A DNA stretch of 64,000 bases from Chrysaora quinquecirrha (GCA_014526335.1 JACTAT010000060.1:2282433-2346432), one strand, 5' to 3'; counted from the first letter of the stretch, positions 13,303-25,709 are shown. Notes: generated by a model not told the origin, from the sequence alone. Numbers and translations are program-made.

Positions 13303-13770
13303 GAACATAGAGTTGAATATAAATGTCTTTGATGCAAGAACAAAGTATGCTGCTGCATGAAGAAATGGATTTGGTCTAGGACTATTTGTCAGTTGAGCAT
13401 CAGCAAGAACAGACCTCAGTGACTATTTGTTGTATTTGAAAGAGGACTATTTTTGCCCAGCTGGTACATTTAGAAGCTTTAAAGTTAGGTTGTTATCTTA
13501 TATTTGATGGACTATTACAATCCTATGAGGGATGGATTTTATCTTAACAAAAGTATACCTAGGTCTGTCCACTCATCCCATAATAGTTTATGAACAATCC
13601 ATCTCTAATAACCTACATTTTGGACAACAATACACCTGAAAGGACAATTTCCCTCTATTTAGAACCGTTCAGAGGTAAACAATGATGCTGCTTGAAGTAA
13701 ATGATTTTTTTCCTATTGCTGTCTTCTCGGTGCATTTTAATATGACAGTAAATAAAAAGCCTTTAAAGTT
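13303..13770 (+). other. Probable 3' UTR exon and polyadenylation site
   Basis: Follows the acceptor at 13301-13302. It has no long frame and contains AATAAA at 13751-13756, a standard polyadenylation signal. The cleavage site would be about 10-25 bp further on. Confidence 0.45.
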
Positions 13771-15133
13771 GGGAACATCTTTCGTTCTATCCTGACTCCT
13801 TCCTGAGTCAAGGTGTCAGGGATAAAGAGCAGAAACTCGTGAGTATTTCCACCTTTCTTTTTGGCTTATATTAATAATTAATTGCAGGAAAATATTGCCT
13901 CCAAACGCACAAGTCTGCTTCTCTATAATTATCCAAGCATTCCACAACTTGCGTACACTGTCGAAGTTGCAACAATGGACATTGTATCAGTAGATTTCCT
14001 AATTCAAAACATCATGCTTCATTAACCTTCGTTCCCACTAAGCAATTAAGTGTGCTAATGTCTACGAGTTTAAAATCTTATATAAACGCTTATATCATAC
14101 CCACTTGTCAAACAAAAACATGATGTTGAATATTGTCAATGACACAGCCTTTTATGTTTACATTTAACTTTTATGTTTCAGATTTCTCAGCTTGTCTGAT
14201 GTTTAAACACTAAGAGCAAAATTTCTTGATATGTCTGTTAAAAAATTGGAGTTTTTAAGAAGATAGGTTTTTCTTCCCAAAATTAAATGCCTGATCATAC
14301 TCACTTGGCTGTGTAATAATTGAAAATGGCTATTCATGAATATTAAAAATAACTTGCAGGTGAAAAAAAATATTCCCCAATTGTACGGAAAGGCCATGAA
14401 TGTAGGGAAAACATTCACTCAAGAGATCCTGAATCATGGCCAACATTCACTCAAGAGACCCTGCATTCTAGTGGTGACCAAAACATGTCAGGAACATCAC
14501 TGTGAGTACATTTCTTTTCAATATTGGTAGACAATATAGCACATTACCTGATCTTCATGAATTGCTAATCAAGAAAAATATAAATGTATAAAGCAGAACT
14601 GATTGCAATGAAGTATGTCTTTATACTTATACGTTTAAGGCATTTTTGGAATTGACACTTTAATGAGTGGTCACAACATGTATTAGTCTTGGAATTTACC
14701 ACAATGGGGTGTGGGTTTTGAGAAGGCATTATGATGTCAAATTACTCAGAATACGACAAGAAATAAAACATGAATACATTATTTAAATTTGTTTAAATTG
14801 TCTAAGAAACTTACAGAATAAAATTTTCTGGAGGAAACTTTATTAATCTTTTTGACAAAAAAACACTGTAACTGTAAAAGATAAACATCTTCTAAATTTT
14901 TTCAAATGTAAAATAATTAGCAGCACCAACATTATTTACCCACTACAACCCAAATTTCAGCTCAAAAAATGAAGGGAGGGGGAATGGAGGGATAAATGCC
15001 TGTAGGCAATCAGTAGGGCACAAAATTGTCAAATGTAGAGGTATTATGGTAAAAGCAATATATAGGTAGAAATCAACCTTGGCCAGCAAAGGAATAAAAA
15101 AGGCACAACACTCTTGTTTTCCCCTGGGGATCA
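13771..15133. other. AT-rich intergenic stretch
   Basis: No gene recognised. A 21-bp motif beginning acattcactcaagaga occurs twice near 14411-14460. Confidence 0.45.
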
Positions 15134-15911
15134 ATGCTGCTAAATATGGCACTGCAAGCAACAGCAGATACCAAGGCTAGCATTTCTATAATTTCATTTT
15201 TACTTACGGAAAAAATGATGATGCAGTGCTCGACCAAATACAATCTTATTAAATGTATAAATGATGTGGTTGAAAAGATCATGCTTACTGAGCACCTTCA
15301 GTATCATGAAAGGCTACTGCAGGGATCGTTGAAGTCTGGTCTTCAATCACCAAAAGCCTGTGGTCTCCTTTTGTATTCAAACCAGCCAGAAAAAAAATCA
15401 GTTCTTGTGTGTATTTGCACTTCTATAAGAACCTTTAAGGATAAGCGATAAATAATAACTTTCCAGTGGAGAGAGTAATTCTTTGTTTCCTTTCAGACTA
15501 ATTCTCTGTTTCCTTTCAGAATTAGAGGAAGAGTGATACGCCTAGAATATAATAAAGATGCACAGTTTTCTGACAAAGATGCAGATAATCTAAAAGAGCT
15601 GACATCATTGACTCAGGACTACTGTGTAATTTAAATGCTTCCATTTACCCCACCACAATAGAGAAAATTATTATTTCAGCACCCAAAGTACAAATAACAA
15701 TTCATTTTTGTACATTTAATAAGAATATCCTTGCATCATTTTACATCTCTAGGGATTTCTAATCAGGTGGATTCTGCATTTTGGCAGGAAGTTGGCTGAG
15801 CTAGAGTCCCAAGGACAAAGATGTATGAGCCGTGCTGTTGCATCCTGCATTCCTGAGCAACAACCTATATGGTATGATGCAATTGGCAGCCTTCTTTACA
15901 CAGAAGCAATG
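15134..15911 (+). CDS. Chain of three possible exons of an unrecognised gene
   Basis: Three open segments have compatible splice sites and phases. The first is open from 15134 (or from an acceptor at 15226) to a donor at 15408. The second is 15520-15625, between ttcctttcag and TGT|GTAATT. The third is 15753-15911, between ctctag and ATG|GTAAAT. The second encodes GRVIRLEYNKDAQF and the third GFLIRWILHFGRKLAELE and PIWYDAIGSLLYTEA, both coding-like. The acceptor tract before exon 2 is itself tandemly duplicated (two tttcctttcag copies about 30 bp apart). No domain is recognised and no terminal exon was found downstream, so this may be a gene fragment. Confidence 0.35.
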
Positions 15912-17785
15912 GTAAATTACAATTTTAGTTTAATTACATTTCATTCTCTTTGATCACACTCTTTCTAGCAAATGATTTTCTACTGAGTTTGAAATCCTAC
16001 AACTCTTACTTTATGCCAACAAGCAATTCATGGAGCACATATATTATAGACAATACATCTCATGCAGAATGTTTCTGCCTGAAATATCTTTGGCATAAAT
16101 TTTAATACACATTACATCAGAGAAAACATAGTTGGCTCGGACTTGTTGGCTTACTAACTCAGCTATACAGTGTGCAACTTTTTATTTCTTGAAACAAACT
16201 GTTCATTGGATTAAACAGCTGGCTTTAATTTTGATGAACTATGGTCAATGTTATATCCCAAAAATCAGGTCTCTGTTAAAATATCAATGTAAACTGGATT
16301 GCATGTAGGATTGTAAGACAAGTGTGACAACAACCTTAGTCCTTTGAGAGTCTTGGCATCTCAAAGGCAAGTGTAGCATAACCAAAACTATTAAGCAAAT
16401 AGCTTCTGGAAAAAATATCATTTAAGGAACCCATTATCAATTCTGAGAGCAGAAAGAACAAATCTCAGAAGCTTAATAGAAGGCTCTGCGATAAACTGCC
16501 AATAAAAAAATTATAGTAGAAAGACAGCCAACTCTGAATTAAATGGAAAAGCAAAATACAATCTTATACCAAAGCCTGTTTCAGCTTTTCTAATTCAATT
16601 TTCATACAATTTTGATGGTTGTTCAAAGTTTTGAAACTCTTGCCTGATCTACTCCATTACCCCTAATTTGAGCTCCTAAACATTGAAATTTCGAAAAAAG
16701 AGTTAGGTATTCAAAATTAGCTCCCGAAATTCACCCCAATTACTAATGTATTTTCTGCCCCCTTTCCCATTTTATCCCTGATCTGACCCCCTAAACGACA
16801 AAATTTTGAAAAAACAAATTACATTTTCGAAATAACCACATAAAATTCACCCCATTTGCAAATTTTAATACAATTCTAATGGCTCTTTCATGTTTTGCAA
16901 CCCTTGCCCCCTTTCACCTTTAACTCCTGATTTGACTCCCTAAACATCAAAAGTTTGAAAGGCGAATTATATTATCAGATCTTCATGGCAGATGTAGCTG
17001 CAAGAGGTGCAAGGCATACTTTGTATTTCTCGCTTTATTTCTCAATATATATCTCTCTATCTTCTCTGATTTTCCCTTTCTGCATCAATTTATTGTGCTC
17101 TACTTTATTTCTAAAAATAAACACTTTTGTCCTCCCTCCCTGCCTCCTATTCACCTCTCTTTCTCTGTCACTTATTTCTAATTTTCTTTCCCATGCTCTT
17201 ATTTGCTTACCCCTCACACTACCACACCTCACACTCTCCGTCACCTTTGTCCTTTTTCTTTTCTACATCTAAATGTACATTGTTACACAATTCCTCTGTT
17301 TCTAGACCAAAGACAATCTGAAGAGACAAAATTCTGTTTGTGGTTTTACAACCATAAAAACTGCGCTGGTTTCAACAGCAACAACAAGAACAACTAGTTC
17401 CCAGGCTATTTAATCAGTAAAATAATAAGGATTAAAAGACAGTGTAAAATAAAAATTTTTTAGGCATCTTTTGTTCCTGTGATAAAAGTAGAATTTTTGG
17501 GCATGGGTGAATAACGCAAGGTGCCCCTGTAGAAGACTTGGCAAAAAATGCAGTCGCTGATATAGGTGCAAGAGATGCGAGAACAACAATGAATTATCAG
17601 GTGTCGCCAACTGAATGGAAAGGTGGTGACAGTACTTTTGAATAAGTTTGTGTTGCATACATTGTAAATGTTAAAACGCTTTATTCTTTCATTCGAGTTG
17701 GTTATCTTCTTATCATTGTTGAAAGGTACTCATTGTAGCTGTGGAACTGGAGAAGCAAAGGGCAAAGAAGATATGACATTCTGAT
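15912..17785. other. Non-coding stretch with diverged repeats and a pyrimidine tract
   Basis: 16600-16970 holds two to three diverged copies of a block containing cctaaac...aaatttt(c/t)gaaaa and ttgcccccttt. 17035-17270 is a long CT-rich tract. No convincing gene. Confidence 0.45.
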
Positions 17786-18172
17786 ATGACATTCTGCAGT
17801 GATATCACTGGGCAACGTAAATTGAAGTGCACATTTGCTTGCAGGTGCAACGATGTGGCAACGTTTGGGGACAAAATCCTAGACACATTGGCGTGCATGT
17901 TTAGATGCTTAAGCGAAAAAAAGCAGTTCAAAAGGAAAAGAGGTGAAAAGTATTTGGAAATGCAAAAGGTTCCAGCAAAGGGAGGCCCTTGGTCTAAAAA
18001 ACAATCAATCTGTCTGTTAAAGTTTATCACCTATTTTAATATGTACTCTTTGTCCCCTTCAGTGAATAGTTTACATACCCCTTACAACACTGTAGCCGGA
18101 AGTGACTCAGCAAGAGAAAATGGGTTAAAGACAAGGAAAAAATCAAAAAACAGATTATTGGCAAATTGCTAA
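17786..18172 (+). CDS. Unrecognised 128-codon ORF
   Basis: Open from ATG 17786 to TAA 18170-18172. The N-terminal part has several Cys (CTFACRC, LACMFRC), and the middle is strongly basic (KKQFKRKRGEKY). No family is recognised, the end region is Ser-rich and low in hydrophobics, and no flanking splice sites were fixed. It could be a chance frame or a degraded exon. Confidence 0.25.
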   Translation: MTFCSDITGQRKLKCTFACRCNDVATFGDKILDTLACMFRCLSEKKQFKRKRGEKYLEMQKVPAKGGPWSKKQSICLLKFITYFNMYSLSPSVNSLHTPYNTVAGSDSARENGLKTRKKSKNRLLANC

Positions 18173-19309
18173 AATTGGAAAAACAGCAACATTATAGAAC
18201 TAAATAATGATACTTCATATACTTTATAAGTATTGATGGCTCTTAGCTATTTAGCCGACAACATATTCTGAAGAGTTGATATATGCCCCACATACACGCT
18301 TTTTATTTTATAAACATCCACTTTATAAGGAATTTATATTTACAAAGTCGACAAGGTTAATGAAATTGTGCCAAATTGCTAAAGAACTGTTAAATTTTCA
18401 ATACTTTTATCACTGCCAAGTACTGTCATGAATTAGGAAGCTGGTTTCAGTCATTTTCAGTCTAAACTAACATAAATTGTATGATGACTGATTGTATGAC
18501 TCCTTGTTTCCATCAAATCTTTACTTGAGAAATTTCCTGGTTTGTTAAGGAGTTTCTCTTGGTTTGAGTCCTGACACTTAATATGGTAATATTCAGTTAA
18601 GATAAGTGGAATTGTTAGGGTACTAAAATTTGGTCATATATGGCCCAAAAATAAGGAACTTAAGGAAAACAGCCTTGAGCAAGGTTTTTTACAAAATAAA
18701 GAGAGTTAAATCATCAATCGCTTCAGGAAAATAGTTCTAGTTAATTAAAGTCACCAGAAGCTTCATACTTTTCATTGACTTTCTGTTTTGTAAACATTAG
18801 ATTTTTGTTGTCGTGTAGATGACCACTGGACAACTTCTGGTTGCATTTCAGAATTTGCAGTGAAAATTATTTTATCGATTTGTTTTTCAAAACCATTAAG
18901 CTCCTGATTACCTATTCTATTCACAATGAAATCAATGTTATTATTTGATTGCCCTTTTTGGCCGCTGGGCACGGAGTTGGCTGACAGGTTGTCATAAAGC
19001 CTTTCCCTAGCTTTACCTAGAACAAGGAAAAACTGTGTTAAAGGACCATTACTTCTAAAGGTCTTTTACATCAAAACACACTGCAGTCAGGAGTCAAGTC
19101 GAAAGAATACTCAGTGAGCCTACTTTTTTCATGCGGGCCTCTTCATTCAATTAATGTGAGAAAACAACTCTTTTTTGTTCAAGTGAAATCCTCACATAAA
19201 TGTTGAGAGATCCAAAATAACTGCATTTTGCTTTTTAATATATTTCTAAAGTAGCAATTTCATTCGACTTTTTTAGTTAAAGCAAGTTACAACAAATATT
19301 TGAATTTTT
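18173..19309. other. AT-rich stretch with a possible minus-strand exon
   Basis: On the minus strand 19017-18772 is open after ttgttctag, encoding ARERLYDNLSANSV and then a polar tail to a stop at 18772. It may be a terminal exon of an unknown gene. Nothing else was recognised. Confidence 0.3.
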
Positions 19310-20010
19310 AGAACTTGGGATACAGACCCCAATCGAAAAATGCCCCCAGATGCTATATTAAGACTGGGGTACTTGGTACCATACCTCTACAAGGGTTTCT
19401 ACTATAACAATGTTGGGAATTACGATATTGCAATGAAACTTGGCAAGTATGCACAGTTTGATACGCTGAAAAGGAAAGGATGCAGATCCCTCGGGAAAAA
19501 TGCTCCCTTATTCTATTTTTAGACTGGGGTACTTGGTACCATATCTCTACAAGCTTTTCTATTGTAACTATGTGGGGAATTAAGATATTGCAATAAAACT
19601 TCGCAAGTATACACAGTTTGATAAGCTGAAAAAGAATGGATGCAGACCCCTTCGGAAATATGCCCCCTTATTCTATTTTTAGACTGCGGTACTCGGTACC
19701 ATACCTCTACAAGGGTTTCTACTATAGCAATGTTGGGAATAAGGATACTGACATGAAACTTGCCAAGTATACACAGTTTGATAAGCTGAAAAAGAAAGGA
19801 TGCAGGCCTCTCCGGCAAAATGTCCCCTTATTCTAATTTTAGACTGGGGTACTTGGTACCATACCTCTTCAAGCAATTCTATTATAACTGCGTTGGGAAT
19901 TACAATGTTTCAATGAAGCTTGGCGAGAATACACAGTTTGATGCGCTGAAAAAGGTAGGATGCAGAACCCTTCGGGAAAATGACCCTTCATTCTATTTTT
20001 AGACTTGGGA
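19310..20010 (+). repeat. 160-bp tandem array, left arm
   Basis: Four full units and a partial one. The unit starts agactggggtacttggtacc and ends with cccttattctattttt. Divergence between units is modest. Confidence 0.9.
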
Positions 20011-20831
20011 TTTTATTAATCAACTAATAATTAATAATCAAAAAAGAAACAATGGCCTAGTACCAGCCCACACTAAACGCCTTGCAACGCATTTTATTTA
20101 TACAGTATGATGTATAAAAACTGATGCAATCTTGTGTATCATAATGATAATATATTTAACAAAACCAGCCCTGTTCACATCGTACTCAGCATCTAATCTC
20201 CCTTAAAGAGAATTAGGGAGGGATAACTTCTATGCTCCAGCAACCCCGGGTTCTTGCATCAAAGAACACGGTCTGGGGAGATTGGTCGTATATGAGAGTT
20301 GGTGTATATTATAGAGGTCATGTATGCTCAAGGTTTTTTAAATTTGCACCTAGGTCATGTCAGGTTTAGCTGATTGTACATAGAGTATAAATATATGATT
20401 TGTATATCCTTGAATTATGGTTATAGGTCCAATTGTGTTCAACATGTACATCTGTACAAATTGCCTCTCTATACTGTGCAAATTTATAAACTTTCAGCAT
20501 ACAGACCCTCTATCATATATATTGGCTCTTATATATTCTTGTATGTGAGAACATGGGTGCACCCTTAGATGAACGGAGCACACTAGCCGTAGCCCAAAAT
20601 GCTCTTTAGTTAAGGTAAGATAAGCTGACGAGTATAGTGAAGTGCAGTGTAATTATGATAAACAACACTGCATCAGTTTTATACAACTTACTGTATACTT
20701 GAAAATGCATTACGCGGCGTTTAGCAAGGAGTTTGTACTAGACCACTATTTTTTATTTAATTTATTATTAACATTTCATACAAACATGTTTTAAGATTAT
20801 GATAAGTTTACAAATAATTAATAGTTATTGA

Positions 20832-21017
20832 TATGGTGCTCAAGAAGGCTCAACATAGCGGAAACAAAAAACGTCAGACGAGAGGAGAGCCCATGACTTG
20901 GAGAGTTACTCGGCGATTTCATTGAGCTCTATAGCGCAGCGGAAACGTCATTGACTCTCTGGTCATGCAGCCCAGGTTCGGATCCCACTTATTGTGGTAT
21001 CCACTTGTGGAAACATC
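20832..21017 (+). mobile_element. tRNA-derived SINE insertion with 17-bp target duplication
   Basis: taattaatagttattga occurs at 20815-20831 and again at 21018-21034, bracketing a 186-bp insert. Inside are an A-box-like tagcgcagcgg (20932-20942) and a B-box-like ggttcggatcc (20975-20985) at tRNA-like spacing. That is an internal Pol III promoter. The acceptor and T stems do not pair properly, so it is a tRNA-derived SINE rather than a tRNA gene. Confidence 0.75.
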
Positions 21018-21149
21018 TAATTAATAGTTATTGAAATAGAGATGCTTGAAAGTAGGTATGCCAGTCTGACGCAGGATTGAAGCATATAGATATGAGGAAT
21101 GTTCCTCCTGTAATATCTTAACGTAGTATATCACAATTATAATTGAAAC

Positions 21150-21915
21150 GTTTTGAGAGTGGTACAGAGCCGAGTCTCCTAATCTCAAAATAGAACTGGG
21201 GACTGCATCCTATCTTTATTAGCGTAACAAACTGTGCATCCTTGCCGAGTTTCATTGCAATATCGTAATTCGCAACAAAGTTACAATAGAAACGATTGTA
21301 GAGGTATGGTACAGAGTACTTTAGTCTAAAAAATAGAATAAGGGGGCATTTTCCGGAGGGGTCTGCATCCTTTCTTTTTCAGCTTATCAAACTGTGTATA
21401 CTTGCCAAGTTTTATTCCAATATCTTAATTCCCAACATAGTTACAATAGAAACGCTTGTAGAGGTATGGTACAGAGTACTCCAGTCTAAAAAATAGAATA
21501 AGGGGGCATTTTCCGGAGGGGTCTGCATCCTTTCTTTTTCAGCTTATCAAACTGTGTATACTTGCCAAGTTTTATTCCAATATCTTAATTCCCAACATAG
21601 TTACAATAGAAACGCTTGTAGAGGTATGGTACCGAGTACCCCAGTCTAAAAATAGAATAAGGGGGCATTTTTCCGGAGGGGTCTGCATCCTTTCTTTTTC
21701 AGCTTATCAAACTGTGTATACTTGGCAAGTTCCATGTCAGTATCGTTATTCCCAACATTTTTATAGTAGAAACCCTTGTAGAGGTATGGTACCGAGTACC
21801 CCAGTCTAAAAATAGAACAAGGGGGCATTTTTCCGGAAGGTTCTGCATCCTTTCTTTTTCAGCTTATCAAACTGTGTATACTTGCCACGTTTAATTGGAA
21901 TATCGCAATTCCAAC
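21150..21915 (-). repeat. 160-bp tandem array, right arm (inverted)
   Basis: About four and a half units in reverse orientation. Each contains gaggtatggtac and aatagaataagggggcattt. Two central units are nearly identical, which points to recent local homogenisation. Confidence 0.9.
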
Positions 21916-21983
21916 ATTAGTGTAGGGGGGATTCAAAATATCATCTGAAAAATTGATTAATCCTAACAATCTCAATCCCTTAT

Positions 21984-22083
21984 CTGCAGTGCAAATTAAT
22001 CTTGCCTATTTCTTCTGCATCAGCAGCTGTAAATATTTCATCATCAACGTTCTCCCAGATGATTTCATCCTCTACTTCAGCTG
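21984..22083 (-). CDS. Possible terminal exon of an unknown minus-strand gene
   Basis: After a pyrimidine-rich acceptor (cagttttacag) the minus strand encodes EVEDEIIWENVDDEIF, then ADAEEIGKINLHC and a stop. The composition is strongly acidic and coding-like. No partner exon could be joined in phase, so the gene is unknown. It lies next to the outer end of the right 160-bp array. Confidence 0.35.
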
Positions 22084-24959
22084 TAAAACTGAATAAATAA
22101 CAATAATTAAAATTTTTACCTATGAATGTCACCTTATTTCAGTGTATTATATTTTCTTGAATTTCACTGAGCTTGAAACCAGTGATTAAATGTCTAAAAT
22201 GTTAAAGATATGTAGGACAAACTTTCCTTATTTCTTTCCTGCCTTCTTGAGTCAGTCACCTGATTTGCTTCCTTCGGATTTGCATCCATATACCACACTC
22301 ATCCTTATTGGACTGGACAGAATTAATAGCCACAAGGCAAAACAATAACTTAATAAATGATCCCAAAACATGCTTTTTATAATTAGAATAGTCCATAGGT
22401 AAATGTAGGCTCAAAATCTCTGAAATTTCAGAAATAACATATGACAAATATTTTAAAACTAGTCGGAGCTCCGCTAAAAATTAAGAAAAAAAAGACAATA
22501 GAACCTTTTGTTACAAAGGTAAATCAGAGAGTTAACATACTTAAAAGCCCACTGTTTTGGACTGCTAGATCTGATGTTGAAATTTGAAATAGAAGATAAA
22601 TGATATAGCCTTACTTGAGATTACTGAATTACTGGAGATGATATATCCACTGATCTTATCATTGTATCTGTTAAGTCTTTTGTTGTTGTTGTTGTTGTTA
22701 TTGTTGCTGTTGTTTGTCTGTTGTCTGCAATCAAGCAATTTGTTCGAAACCTGTTCAGGCACAACCCTCTTTAATTCAAAGGAAATGAAGATATAATGTC
22801 AGGTTATGCTGTCTGTCTAGAAACCGAAGTTAACTTTTTGTTTGGTTAATACCTGATCCTTTTTTTTTAAGTAGGGTCAAAAAATAATAAAAAGTGGATA
22901 ATTAAAAACAAAAAAAAATACTGATAAAAAGTTGAAAACGGGAAGAGTAATACCAACCCCAGATACAGACCTACCCCTTTTTACCTCTTCTTTTCACTGG
23001 TTGTTCAGTCATACAGTAATGTTATATTTCTCCAATATTCTTGGGTCTTAAATTCTCAGAATGTTATTTGTCGTATTGCAGCAGTAGGTTTGCTCGGGCA
23101 GCATATAATAATCCATCCAATTTTTTATATATATTGTATCATTATAGCCTTTTTGAAATTTTGACTCCGTATTAAATGCTGCAGCAATTCAATGTTAGTG
23201 TTTATTGCAATAGCTAAATTTCATCTTCCGTGCTTTTGCAACAATAATCTTGTCCATGTTGTAAGTAAATATCCACGTCCAATAAGTCCCAAAAGTCTCC
23301 AACTAGGGTTGTTTTTACTAAAAGTTTTATACCTTTATTACAGTTTTAGGTTCAGGGTGTTAGCCCTATTTATCTGTGGATAACGATGACGATGACATTA
23401 GGTACCTAGAATCGTGGACGATAGAGACAATTCAGAAAAAACGTATATTCCTTATTGTCTCAACTAACCCTCCCCACTTCAATTTTGTATTCATCACAAG
23501 GGCAACAATGTATCAAGTAGTCCGTGAAGAAGTGATCAACACTGAACAGTGGAGGGGAGCAAAAACATAGACCTCAAATCAATATGAGTTGGTATTTGTC
23601 TCAACATATTTTGTCCCTGACTGTAGGTCTAGCTGTAAAGTGGGGTATGACTATCTTTAGCTTTATTTTGTAATCCTTATACTTAAAGAATGATTATTAA
23701 TACCTGCCTTAATACCTGGTGTAGTTGGGTGTAAAATGTAAATCTAGTAGTCAAATAGAGTAATGAAATGATGTTCTCCTAACGTTCAAAATCTCTGACA
23801 TGAGAAATTTTTACCATGAAAGAATGAAAATGGTGATTCATTTCATTTTAAAATTATCTGCGTAAGACAAGTGGAGCTGCTTAAGTGCATGTGTCTCATT
23901 ATGGAGGGCCACAGTCCTCACCTCATCGGCTACTATGACAGCTATAGGCTACTATTGCAACCCTCCTCCCTAAGAAGAGCCTTGGCACAAAATGATATGC
24001 AATTTACTAGCTTACCTCTATCTGCTGATTGGACTAATTCAACAGGCAGCAGAACCACTTAAATATGGATGCATCTAACGGACTTTCCTTGTATTAGGTA
24101 GTTTGCTCTCAAGCATCAGGCTTTGTTATCTCTGAATGACTGCTTAATCTTAGTGGCCATTCTTTCTGCTTCAACCATCAGTTGAACCAAACTGGATAGG
24201 GTGAATGCGATCACTTGGTTGCAAGCACACTTTCTTGTCTCTTATATTCAAGTCATGAAGCTTTTAGCCTTGTACAAGAAATGCATAAAATATTCATCAA
24301 CAACTGTGCAGTTTTTTTATGAGAACGGTTGGCTTAGAAGCGATTCGACCCCAACTTCGTCATCCCACTACCCTTCTCAAAAACATGTTTTAAATGCGTT
24401 TCCACGAAAGGGCCTTGCGCTGGTGAACTATACCTGTGTGAATCTCGAATAATTTTAGAGATAGCAAAATGATTGACCCAAATTTTTGCTTTATGTTTCT
24501 TATGATGATTGTTTTTATTGAAACAAATATGTATTTACTTTCATGTGAACGAATGAATGCTACATGTTAACAAGTAGACGTGTAATTTTTGAAGTCCATG
24601 TTTCCTTATTTTGTAAGCAGCAATGGTATAGAGGATGCATAATACCGATATTAGGGAATGTCTTACATTTTAAAGATACTCCTTTCTATTGATCAAAGTG
24701 TCCTTTCTTACCCTTTTATTTGAGCATAGAAGCTCTCATTTGTAATAATGTGCTCACCTTTTGAACATAAAAAGACAACTTTGCAACTGCTGTAGCACAA
24801 GCAACAATTGTATCTCTTTCTTACAATTTGCCCTTATTGAAATAATGCAATGTAATTCCCTAGATTATAACTGATGAAAGCATAAAGAATTTCTGTATTT
24901 GCAATATGGTAGAGACAAATATCACTTATCTGTTGAGGCATAGTTAGGGTGAAGTGAAT
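22084..24959. other. Long AT-rich stretch, no confirmed gene
   Basis: It contains a (GTT)n microsatellite at about 22679-22715. It also holds several short frames with coding-like stretches (23871-24060 plus strand, GHSPHLIGYYDSY; 22312-22258 minus strand, IWMQIRRK) that I could not join into a gene. Confidence 0.4.
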
Positions 24960-25103
24960 AGCCTGAACATCAGGTGGCTCCTCATCGTTACTAGCATTGT
25001 CATTTGTCTCTCCTATTAGGCTGTTTATTCCCAGCAGAGACTTACCCAGAAGGAGGTCCACAGCCACATTAACATGCTCTGACATGTCAATTTCTTTCAA
25101 AAT
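24960..25103 (-). CDS. Possible exon of the decayed minus-strand P-loop gene
   Basis: After ttttcag at 25109-25104 the minus strand is open and reads KEIDMSEHVNVAVDLLLG, then an acidic stretch (ASNDEEPPDVQAIHF). A strong donor (CTGG|GTAAGT) lies inside, so the exon may be only about 60 bp. It could be a downstream exon of the same gene as the remnants at 25603-25709 and 31034-31206; that link is inference from strand and order only. Confidence 0.3.
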
Positions 25104-25289
25104 CTGAAAAATTGAGGGTAACCATCTTTTAGGTATCTTTTCATTCCTAATACAACTGCTTGAACTTGACTTGGAGATCATTTAGCATTGGTCAGTGATG
25201 ATAATATGCAAAAATTCAAAGTTTATATGCAAAAAAGACAACACAATTTGCTAGTAAATTACAAGTTAAACAGGTGCCATATTTGATTG

Positions 25290-25400
25290 TATTTCGCACA
25301 TGTGCCATATACATGTACATTGGCACATGTATTTGGCACCTGTACATTGGCACATGTACATTGGCATATATATTTGACGCATGTACATTGGCACATGTAA
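25290..25400. repeat. Short minisatellite, tgtacattggcacatg unit
   Basis: Four or five imperfect copies of acatgtacattggcac are separated by short variable spacers. Confidence 0.8.
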
Positions 25401-25602
25401 TATTTATTGCGTTTTGTTTTATTTGCTAACAACATCAAGCAACTACTCTTCTTGTTTATTTTTCATCAATTTTATTCTCTACTTCAATATGACAGTAATT
25501 TGCAGTACACATGGAGGAAGTTGTAACTTGAAGATGGAGGTATTTTCTACATCAAGAACATCACTTCATTGAAAACTCAATTAACGTAACATAGATTAAT
25601 AC

Positions 25603-25709
25603 CTTAGCCTGTAAAGGAAGAAAAGAAAGCGACCATAGTTTTTCATTGATCTTGAATCAACTCTTCTACTCAGAGCATCATCTATCAGCCCCTTAGCGCT
25701 GCTTGTGTC
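25603..25709 (-). pseudogene. Exon remnant left of the HECT-carrying transposon
   Basis: Read on the minus strand, across the transposon and its 6-bp target duplication, the frame from 31093-31034 continues as SSAKGLIDDALSRRVDSRS and NYGRFLFFLYRLR. It ends at a donor at 25603/25602 (AAG|GTATTA). The continuity of a coding-like frame across the insertion site suggests the transposon landed inside an exon. The host exon also carries stops further upstream, so it is now dead. Family not recognised. Confidence 0.4.

Larger units (their letters stand above)
19310..21915. mobile_element. Foldback-like element: inverted arrays of a 160-bp repeat
   Basis: The left arm holds tandem units with an exact 160-bp period (starts at 19361, 19521, 19681, 19841 and 20001). 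The right arm holds the same unit in reverse orientation, also at 160-bp period (marks at 21301, 21461, 21621 and 21781). The inverted similarity continues inward: 20030-20170 matches the reverse complement of about 20650-20780 (actaaacgcc, gcattttatttatacagta). A unique centre of roughly 480 bp remains. Long inverted arms built of tandem repeats resemble Foldback-type elements. Each unit carries a similar open frame ending FYF, probably by chance. No target duplication was found. Confidence 0.75.

Noticed and set aside
16955..17321. Hydrophobic Ser/Leu/Phe-rich ORFs
   Set aside because: The CT-rich tract translates this way in all plus frames; no splice or start context supports a gene.
19340..20002. 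Family of 60-residue proteins ending FYF
   Set aside because: The 160-bp period is not a multiple of three, and similar short frames appear in each unit and in the inverted array; no start or promoter context differs from the repeat itself.
20925..20997. Functional tRNA gene
   Set aside because: A and B boxes are present, but the acceptor and T stems do not pair; flanking 17-bp duplications mark a SINE.
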